From: Lachnospiraceae bacterium UBA1201
Lineage (GTDB): Bacteria; Bacillota; Clostridia; Lachnospirales; Lachnospiraceae
Reading direction: 5' to 3'
Assembly: GCA_002309675.1 (NCBI GenBank)
Contig: DBXX01000002.1
Span: forward strand, 1-19,632
Length of the DNA stretch: 19,632 nt
Shown here: positions 14,625 to 19,632 of the stretch, one piece after another
Position numbering within the stretch: the first letter of the stretch is position 1
Layout of the letters: each line of letters begins with the position of its first letter
Notes under the pieces: generated by a model
What the model saw: only the letters and a program-made list of their open reading frames with translations
What the model was told of the DNA's origin: nothing
The model's database searches: none
Position numbers and translations under genes: made by a program

Positions 14625-16355
14625 ATGCAATTCTATCTGACTTTATTTATCCTCTCGGTCCTCCTTACATTTTGCTACATTTTTAAGTGGAACCGAAGGT
14701 ACAGTGTGTATTTTACCATCCTGTTTTGCATCATTCCGGTAGCTTGTTTCGGCTACCTTCAGCAGTCATGGGCAGAAACGAAAGAGGAAGCCCTGATCGG
14801 CCTGAAACTGGCATATGCGGGCGGCTGCTTTTGTACGCTGGCAATGGTGCTGAGCATCGTTATGCTGTGCAAATTCCGCCTGACGAAGCTGTTCCGGTCG
14901 CTTCTTTTGGTGGGTGCGATCCTGTTCTACCTGCTGGTGCTGTCGATCGGACATTTTCCGATGTATTATAAGACGGTTACCTTCGTACTGGAAAACGGGC
15001 GGCCGGTCCTTCAAAAGGAATATGGTTTCGGACACACGTTGTTCGGCCTCTGGATCGTTTTTCTGATGGTGCTCAGTATGACCGGCATCTATCGGGGTTA
15101 TCATCGCAGAACGGAAGTATCGCGGAAAACGACGCTGATGTTGTTTGCGATGGTGATGATCTGCATGGTGTCCTATTATCTGGACAGACGGGCGTCTCTC
15201 GGCGTCGAACTGATGCCGCTCGGCTATGTTTTCGGGCAAGTCGTTTTCCTGATCATCGCAGACCGGCTCGTGCTCTATGACGTGAACGACACGGTCATCG
15301 ATGTGTCGTTGAAGCGCGGGGATGTCGCAGTCATTTCCTTCGACCGTAAACGGCGTTTTCTGGGGTGCAATAAAACTGCGATCCGGTTCTTTCCGGAACT
15401 CGACGGTTCCATCATCGACGAACCGCTTCACATGACGAATAACTATGTCAGCCGGGACGCCGATAAGAGGGCGGAGATTGCGAAGGTGCTCGATGACTGG
15501 ATGGATGAGGTCGAACGTTCGGCGGAGGTCGTCGAACACATGTACGACCATGAGGATCACATTTTCCGCTTCCGTGCAGACGAGATCGTGGAAGGACGTA
15601 CCTGCCGAGGCTACAACTTCTCTATCACGGACGAAACACGCGAACAGCAATATCTGCGATTGATCGAAGATTACAATAATACACTGGAAGAAGAGGTCGA
15701 AAAGAAGACCCGCCACCTGGTCGAGATGCATGATAAATTCGTCCTGGGCATGGCGGAAATGGTCGAAGGTCGCGACAGTTCGACGGGCGGCCACATCAAG
15801 CGCACCAGTCAGGGCGTTCGTCTGCTGATCGGGGAGATGCGTAAGGATCCGACCCTGAACCTGACCTATGAGTTCGCCCGCGATATGATAAAGGCGGCGC
15901 CCATGCATGATATCGGTAAGATCACGATCGACGATGCGATCCTGCGTAAGCCCGGCAACTTTACGCCGGAGGAACTCGCTAAGATGCGCGAGCATTCCGC
16001 CGCGGGAGCGAAGATCTTGCATGAGCTTCTGGCGGATCTCGGAGATCCCGAGTTCGCGGCGATCGCGGAAAATGTCGCTCACTATCACCATGAGCATATG
16101 GACGGCACCGGTTATCCCGAAGGCCTGAAGGGTGAGGATATCCCTCTCGAGGCCCGCATCATGGCCATTGCCGACGTATACGACGCTCTCGTGAGCAAAC
16201 GATATTATAAGGACGGCATGAGTTTCGAAGACGCCGACCGCATCATCATGGAAGGCATGGGGACCCAGTTCGACAAAAAACTCGAACCGTTTTACGTAGC
16301 CGCCCGGCCGAAACTTGAAGCATATTACAAACGTGAATTTGAAGAGAATAATTAA
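14625..16355 (+). CDS. 7TM-PAS-like HD-GYP protein, probable c-di-GMP phosphodiesterase
   Basis: The product is 576 residues. Seven hydrophobic segments (about 2-21, 27-46, 59-83, 89-111, 135-158, 169-187, 197-218) form a histidine-kinase-type N-terminal 7TM sensor. About 230-345 resemble a PAS fold with weak similarity, and about 345-372 are a coiled linker. About 373-570 form an HD-GYP domain: H390 in GGHIKRTS, HDIGK (428-432), HYHHEH, and GYP (496-498) in DGTGYPEGLKG, then IADVYDAL. All metal-ligand motifs of an active HD-GYP domain are present. This family hydrolyses c-di-GMP, or in some members cGAMP, at the inner face of the membrane. The ATG at 14625 has AAAGG about ten bases upstream. 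It is probably co-transcribed with the GH18 gene and ends at a terminator. Confidence 0.9.
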   Translation: MQFYLTLFILSVLLTFCYIFKWNRRYSVYFTILFCIIPVACFGYLQQSWAETKEEALIGLKLAYAGGCFCTLAMVLSIVMLCKFRLTKLFRSLLLVGAILFYLLVLSIGHFPMYYKTVTFVLENGRPVLQKEYGFGHTLFGLWIVFLMVLSMTGIYRGYHRRTEVSRKTTLMLFAMVMICMVSYYLDRRASLGVELMPLGYVFGQVVFLIIADRLVLYDVNDTVIDVSLKRGDVAVISFDRKRRFLGCNKTAIRFFPELDGSIIDEPLHMTNNYVSRDADKRAEIAKVLDDWMDEVERSAEVVEHMYDHEDHIFRFRADEIVEGRTCRGYNFSITDETREQQYLRLIEDYNNTLEEEVEKKTRHLVEMHDKFVLGMAEMVEGRDSSTGGHIKRTSQGVRLLIGEMRKDPTLNLTYEFARDMIKAAPMHDIGKITIDDAILRKPGNFTPEELAKMREHSAAGAKILHELLADLGDPEFAAIAENVAHYHHEHMDGTGYPEGLKGEDIPLEARIMAIADVYDALVSKRYYKDGMSFEDADRIIMEGMGTQFDKKLEPFYVAARPKLEAYYKREFEENN

Positions 16356-16358
16356 ATA

Positions 16359-16388
16359 ACGGGGCTGCCTTTGGGCAGCCCCGTTTCT
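16359..16388. terminator. Bidirectional terminator between the HD-GYP gene and uxaC
   Basis: An 11-bp GC-rich stem (16359-16369 with 16374-16384) closes a TTTG loop, with a T-rich tail on the plus strand and an A/T-rich flank on the other side. The flanking genes are convergent. Confidence 0.9.
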
Positions 16389-16405
16389 ATACATGTATTC
16401 GGTTA

Positions 16406-17821
16406 TCAGAAGCCGAAGTAACGTTTTGCATTGTAATAGGAAATGTCCTTCACGATGCTTCCGAGAAGCTCCGTGTCGGCAGGGAATTCACCATTTTCCA
16501 CGAGGGTACCGATGAGGTCGCAGAGGATGCGGCGGAAGTACTCATGACGGGTGTAGGAGAGGAAACTGCGGGAGTCGGTCAGCATACCCAGGAAGCCGGA
16601 GAGGTTTCCCTGGGAGGCCAGCGAAAGCATCTGCTCGCGCATGCCGTTCTTATGATCGTTGAACCACCAGGCGCTGCCTTGCTGGATCTTTCCGACGGTG
16701 GGACCCTCCTGAAAGCAACCGATGATGGTTCCGATGAAGAGATTATCGGTCGGGTTCAAACTGTAGAGGATGGTCTTCGGAAGCTCGTTCGTAGCATCGA
16801 GCGCATTCAGGAAATCCGCGAGCTGTGCTGCGCTGGAGCAGTTATCGGTACAGTCGAAACCGGTGTTCGCGCCGATGGCATTAAACATGCGGGTGTTGTT
16901 GTCGCGCTTTACGCCGAAGTGCAGCTGCATAGCCCAGCCCAGACGATGATAACAACGGCCCATCTCCAACATAAACGCGGTCTTAAACTGCGCTTCCTCG
17001 TGCTGCGAAAGCGGCATGCGCTTTAAACGCTTTGCAAAAATGCTCTCGATTACGCCGGAAGGCGCGGGCTCATAATATACATATGCCATGCCGTGGTCGC
17101 TGACCTTGCAACCGCGTGCGGCGAAATACTCCATGCGGATCTTCAGAGCCGCGATCAGCGAAGCGAAGGAATCGATCGTAACACCGGAGACCTCAGAGAG
17201 GCGGTCAATGTATGCCACATAATCCGGCTTCTCGATGTACATCGCCAGGTCCGGACGCCATGCCGGCAGGACCGTGACATCGAACGTGGGATCTGCCGCG
17301 ATCTGCTCATGGAAATGCAGGTCATCCACCGGGTCATCCGTCGTGCAGATCACGTCGACATTCGACTTTTTGATGATATTGCGGGCAGACATGGATGGAT
17401 CATTCAGGATCTTATTACAATGCTCCCATGCTTCCTCGGCAGTAGCTGCGCTGAGCGGCTTATAAAAATCAAAATAGCGCTGCAGCTCCAGATGGCTCCA
17501 GTGATACAGAGGGTTGCCGATGGCGCGGCCCAGCACCGTGGCCCACGCGATGAATTTATCATGATCGGAAGCGTCGCCGGTGATCAGGCGCTCTTCAACA
17601 CCGCAGGAACGCATAAAACGCCACTTATAGTGATCACCGCCCAGCCATACCTGAGTGATGTTTTCAAATCTGCGGTCATGTGCGATTTCTTCAGGGAGAA
17701 TGTGACAATGATAGTCGATGATGGGAACCGTGGATGCGTAGTTGTGGTACAAAACCTTCGCGGTTTCCGTAGATAAAAGAAAGTCAGAATCCATAAATGA
17801 TCTCATGCTGATACTCGGCAT
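16406..17821 (-). CDS. uxaC: Glucuronate/galacturonate isomerase
   Basis: UxaC converts D-glucuronate to D-fructuronate and D-galacturonate to D-tagaturonate in the cytoplasm, the first step of hexuronate breakdown. The product is 471 residues (family about 465-470). The sequence is typical throughout: FLLSTETAKVLYH near the N-terminus, the metal-binding HCH of IIDYHCHILPEEI, CTTDDPVDDL, LPAWRPD, LHFGVKRDNNTRMF, and SLNPTDN. It belongs to the amidohydrolase superfamily. Two starts are plausible. The ATG at 17821 has AGAAGGAAG almost touching it; the ATG at 17806 gives the more usual MRSFMDSDFLLS N-terminus but lies 15 bases further from that site. Divergent from eda-kdgK, with the shared regulatory gap suggesting joint control by a uronate or ketodeoxygluconate signal. 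Confidence 0.96.
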   Translation of the reverse strand: MPSISMRSFMDSDFLLSTETAKVLYHNYASTVPIIDYHCHILPEEIAHDRRFENITQVWLGGDHYKWRFMRSCGVEERLITGDASDHDKFIAWATVLGRAIGNPLYHWSHLELQRYFDFYKPLSAATAEEAWEHCNKILNDPSMSARNIIKKSNVDVICTTDDPVDDLHFHEQIAADPTFDVTVLPAWRPDLAMYIEKPDYVAYIDRLSEVSGVTIDSFASLIAALKIRMEYFAARGCKVSDHGMAYVYYEPAPSGVIESIFAKRLKRMPLSQHEEAQFKTAFMLEMGRCYHRLGWAMQLHFGVKRDNNTRMFNAIGANTGFDCTDNCSSAAQLADFLNALDATNELPKTILYSLNPTDNLFIGTIIGCFQEGPTVGKIQQGSAWWFNDHKNGMREQMLSLASQGNLSGFLGMLTDSRSFLSYTRHEYFRRILCDLIGTLVENGEFPADTELLGSIVKDISYYNAKRYFGF

Positions 17822-17905
17822 CTTCCTTCTGCTAGCGATGCCGCCCTCCTGTTATACAGTTTTTCGAATCCGGATGCCGATGGCTCGCAGCATCTGTCTG
17901 AAATC

Positions 17906-17934
17906 AGTATACAATATTTTCCGGACCGACGCAA
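17906..17934 (-). promoter_or_regulatory. uxaC promoter
   Basis: Minus strand: -35 TTGCGT (17929-17934), a 17-bp spacer, and -10 TATACT (17906-17911), about 85 bp upstream of the first possible start codon. Confidence 0.55.
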
Positions 17935-17953
17935 GAGAGAATTGAATTGTGGG

Positions 17954-17982
17954 TTGCATTTTTTGTTTGACATTGTTATAAT
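17954..17982 (+). promoter_or_regulatory. eda-kdgK promoter
   Basis: -35 TTGCAT (17954-17959), a 17-bp spacer, and a perfect -10 TATAAT (17977-17982), 55 bp upstream of the eda start. Confidence 0.7.
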
Positions 17983-17990
17983 GAGTGTGA

Positions 17991-18010
17991 TTGGAACGAG
18001 AACGTTTCAA
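17991..18010. promoter_or_regulatory. Palindromic operator candidate at the eda transcription start
   Basis: TTGGAACG and CGTTTCAA arms match at 7 of 8 positions around AGAA. The site begins 8 bp after the -10, over the expected transcription start, a typical repressor position. The shape resembles LacI-family (KdgR/CcpA-like) operators, but it lacks their usual central CG. The regulator is not in the window. Confidence 0.45.
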
Positions 18011-18037
18011 GATCATTGTAAGCAGAAGGTACAAAAA

Positions 18038-19003
18038 ATGAATATCATTGATGAGATCTCAAAAATCGGTATCGTGCCGGTGATCGCTCTGGATCACGCA
18101 GAAGATGCCGAACCGCTGGGCCGCGCACTTCGCGAGGGTGGTTTAAACTGTGCTGAAGTGACATTCCGTACGGCTGCAGCTGCGGACGCGATCCGCATCC
18201 TGTCCCAAACATTTCCCGATATGTGTGTAGGAGCCGGCACGGTTCTGACGCCCGCCCAGGTGGACGCAGCCGTAGCAGCAGGCGCAAAATTTATCGTAAG
18301 CCCCGGTCTGAACCCGACCGTGGTCTCTTATTGTGTGGAAAAGAATATCCCGATCGTTCCCGGCTGTTCGAGCCCGAGCGACATCGAGACGGCGCTTTCC
18401 TTCGGCCTTGATGTGGTGAAGTTCTTCCCTGCGGAAGCAGCGGGCGGCCTTCCTATGATCAAAGCCATGAGCGCTCCGTATACAAAGGTACGCTTCATGC
18501 CGACCGGCGGCATCAATGCGGCGAACCTGAACGACTATCTCGCATTTCCCAAGATCGTAGCCTGCGGAGGTAGCTGGATGGTCAGCAAAGACCTGCTGGC
18601 AGCCCGCGATTTCGACACGATCCGCGAGAAGACCCGCGAAGCAGTAAGAACCATGTTGGATTTTAAAGTCGTTCACGTCGGCATCAATGCGGAGAACGAA
18701 GCATCTGCCCTCGCGATCGCGAACCTCTTTGGCGCTGCCTTCGGTTTCGGCGTAAAGGTGGGCAATTCCTCCATCATGGCCGGCAAGGGCGTAGAAGTTA
18801 TGAAGAGCAACGGTCGCGGCGAGAAGGGCCACATCGCCATCTCCACGAAGAGCGTGGACCGTGCGGTATACCATTTGGAGAAGCAGGGCATCGAGTTCGA
18901 CTACGACAGCGTGAAGAAGGACGAGAAGACCGGCCGTATGAAGGTGATCTATTTGAAAGAATCCTTTGGTGGATTTGCGATACATTTATTGCAGGAGGCT
19001 TAA
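18038..19003 (+). CDS. eda: KDPG/KHG aldolase with a C-terminal VOC-like domain
   Basis: Class I aldolase cleaving 2-keto-3-deoxy-6-phosphogluconate to pyruvate and glyceraldehyde 3-phosphate. The product is 321 residues. About 1-205 is a complete Eda domain: catalytic E40 (AEVTFRT), GAGTVL, the Schiff-base lysine K128 in VVKFFPAEAAGG, and MPTGGI. About 210-321 (VHVGINAENEASALAIANLF, GHIAIST, YHLEKQGIEF, GFAIHLLQ) looks like a glyoxalase/VOC fold, with H213 as a possible metal ligand; canonical Eda stops near 210 residues. The ATG at 18038 has GAAGGT eight bases upstream, while the frame's earlier upstream codons lie over the promoter. kdgK starts 3 bp after the stop, so the two are an operon. 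Confidence 0.93.
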   Translation: MNIIDEISKIGIVPVIALDHAEDAEPLGRALREGGLNCAEVTFRTAAAADAIRILSQTFPDMCVGAGTVLTPAQVDAAVAAGAKFIVSPGLNPTVVSYCVEKNIPIVPGCSSPSDIETALSFGLDVVKFFPAEAAGGLPMIKAMSAPYTKVRFMPTGGINAANLNDYLAFPKIVACGGSWMVSKDLLAARDFDTIREKTREAVRTMLDFKVVHVGINAENEASALAIANLFGAAFGFGVKVGNSSIMAGKGVEVMKSNGRGEKGHIAISTKSVDRAVYHLEKQGIEFDYDSVKKDEKTGRMKVIYLKESFGGFAIHLLQEA

Positions 19004-19006
19004 ATC

Positions 19007-19632
19007 ATGAAAGTTGTTACATTTGGTGAATTGATGTTGCGTCTGGCACCGGAGGGTTACTACCGCTTCGTGCAGGCGGATACTTTGGGCGCTACCTTCG
19101 GTGGCGGTGAGGCCAATGTTGCCGTATCCCTCGCTAACTATGGCGTAGACGCTGCTTTTGTTACGAAGCTGCCGAAGCATGAGATCGGCCAGGCGGCTGT
19201 GAATTCGCTTCGTAAATACGGTGTAGATACATCGAAGATCGTACGCGGCGGCGACCGTGTCGGCATCTACTTCCTGGAGAAGGGCGCGAGCCAGCGTCCG
19301 TCGAAGGTCATCTACGACCGTGCAGGTTCCGCGATCGCGAAGGCTGAGCTTTCCGATTTCGACTGGGATGCGATCTTTGAGGGTGTGGACTGGTTCCACT
19401 TTACGGGCATTACCCCTGCGCTCGGTGACAACGTTGCCGAGATCTGCGAGGCAGCCTGCCGCGCAGCGAAGAGCCGCGGCATCACCATCAGCTGCGACCT
19501 GAACTACCGTGCGAAGCTGTGGACGAAAGAGAAGGCCGGCGAGGTTATGGGCCGTCTGTGTCAGTATGTCGATGTCTGCATCGCGAACGAAGAGGACGCG
19601 GGCGATGTATTCGGCATTCGTTCGACGAATAC
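19007..19632 (+). CDS. kdgK: 2-keto-3-deoxygluconate kinase, PfkB family (3' partial)
   Basis: Phosphorylates 2-keto-3-deoxygluconate with ATP to give KDPG, the substrate of Eda. The ATG at 19007 follows GCAGGAGG (18991-18998), which lies within the end of eda, so translation is probably coupled. The first 208 residues are present and the gene runs off the right edge. Visible PfkB features are FGELMLRLAPEG, the substrate-binding FGGGEANVAVSLANYG, KLPKHEIGQAA, IVYDRAGSA-like VIYDRAGSA, the WFHFTGITPAL strand and CDLNYRAKLW. The C-terminal signature with the catalytic Asp (GAGD-type) lies outside the window. Ribokinase or fructokinase are alternatives by family alone; the eda and uxaC context favours KdgK. 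Confidence 0.92.
   Translation, partial: MKVVTFGELMLRLAPEGYYRFVQADTLGATFGGGEANVAVSLANYGVDAAFVTKLPKHEIGQAAVNSLRKYGVDTSKIVRGGDRVGIYFLEKGASQRPSKVIYDRAGSAIAKAELSDFDWDAIFEGVDWFHFTGITPALGDNVAEICEAACRAAKSRGITISCDLNYRAKLWTKEKAGEVMGRLCQYVDVCIANEEDAGDVFGIRSTN

Noticed and set aside
14766..16394. Long open frame (542 codons) on the minus strand across the HD-GYP gene
   Set aside because: It is antisense to a gene with complete, recognisable motifs, has His/Arg/Gln-rich composition typical of a shadow frame, and has no ribosome site.

Overview
The window looks like a chromosomal segment of a Gram-positive anaerobe of the Clostridia, most likely Lachnospiraceae or a close relative. The reasons are a secA-prfB pair next to a long-form HPF gene, a MecA-family adaptor, a DUF1836 regulator, a membrane-anchored spore-type GH18 protein, an EF-G-like/NYN fusion protein, and a clostridial-style uronate locus. 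This assignment is inferred from gene content; no rRNA is present. There are 13 supportable protein genes, two of them cut by the window edges. I found no tRNA, rRNA, insertion sequence or CRISPR array.

Left part (1-2130): the 3' end of a ribosome-binding GTPase fused to a YacP/Rae1-like NYN endonuclease domain converges on hpf, a ribosome hibernation factor. They share a bidirectional terminator. From 2130 to 2963 lies an 834-bp gap between divergent hpf and secA. It carries the hpf promoter, a cluster of DnaA-box-like 9-mers (two exact TGTGGATAA), the secA promoter and a structured secA leader.

Centre (2964-9080): secA, then prfB with a +1 programmed frameshift at an in-frame UGA, glmM and a DUF1836 regulator, all on the plus strand and closed by a strong bidirectional terminator. 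The secA-prfB spacer folds into two tandem long hairpins. This is core housekeeping: protein export, translation termination and amino-sugar synthesis for the wall.

Middle right (9080-16390): a MecA-family adaptor with an unusually long acidic, disordered linker on the minus strand, divergent from an atypical Ser/Thr kinase with a C-terminal degenerate P-loop domain. Next come a small unrecognised protein, a membrane-anchored SH3-GH18 protein with its own consensus promoter, and a 7TM HD-GYP protein predicted to hydrolyse c-di-GMP. A terminator closes this block.

Right end (16400-19632): uxaC (minus) and eda-kdgK (plus) diverge from a 216-bp regulatory region with two promoters and a palindromic operator candidate. 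UxaC isomerises hexuronates, KdgK phosphorylates 2-keto-3-deoxygluconate, and Eda cleaves KDPG to pyruvate and glyceraldehyde 3-phosphate, so this is a hexuronate/pectin-sugar catabolic locus. Eda carries an extra C-terminal VOC-like domain. kdgK runs off the right edge.
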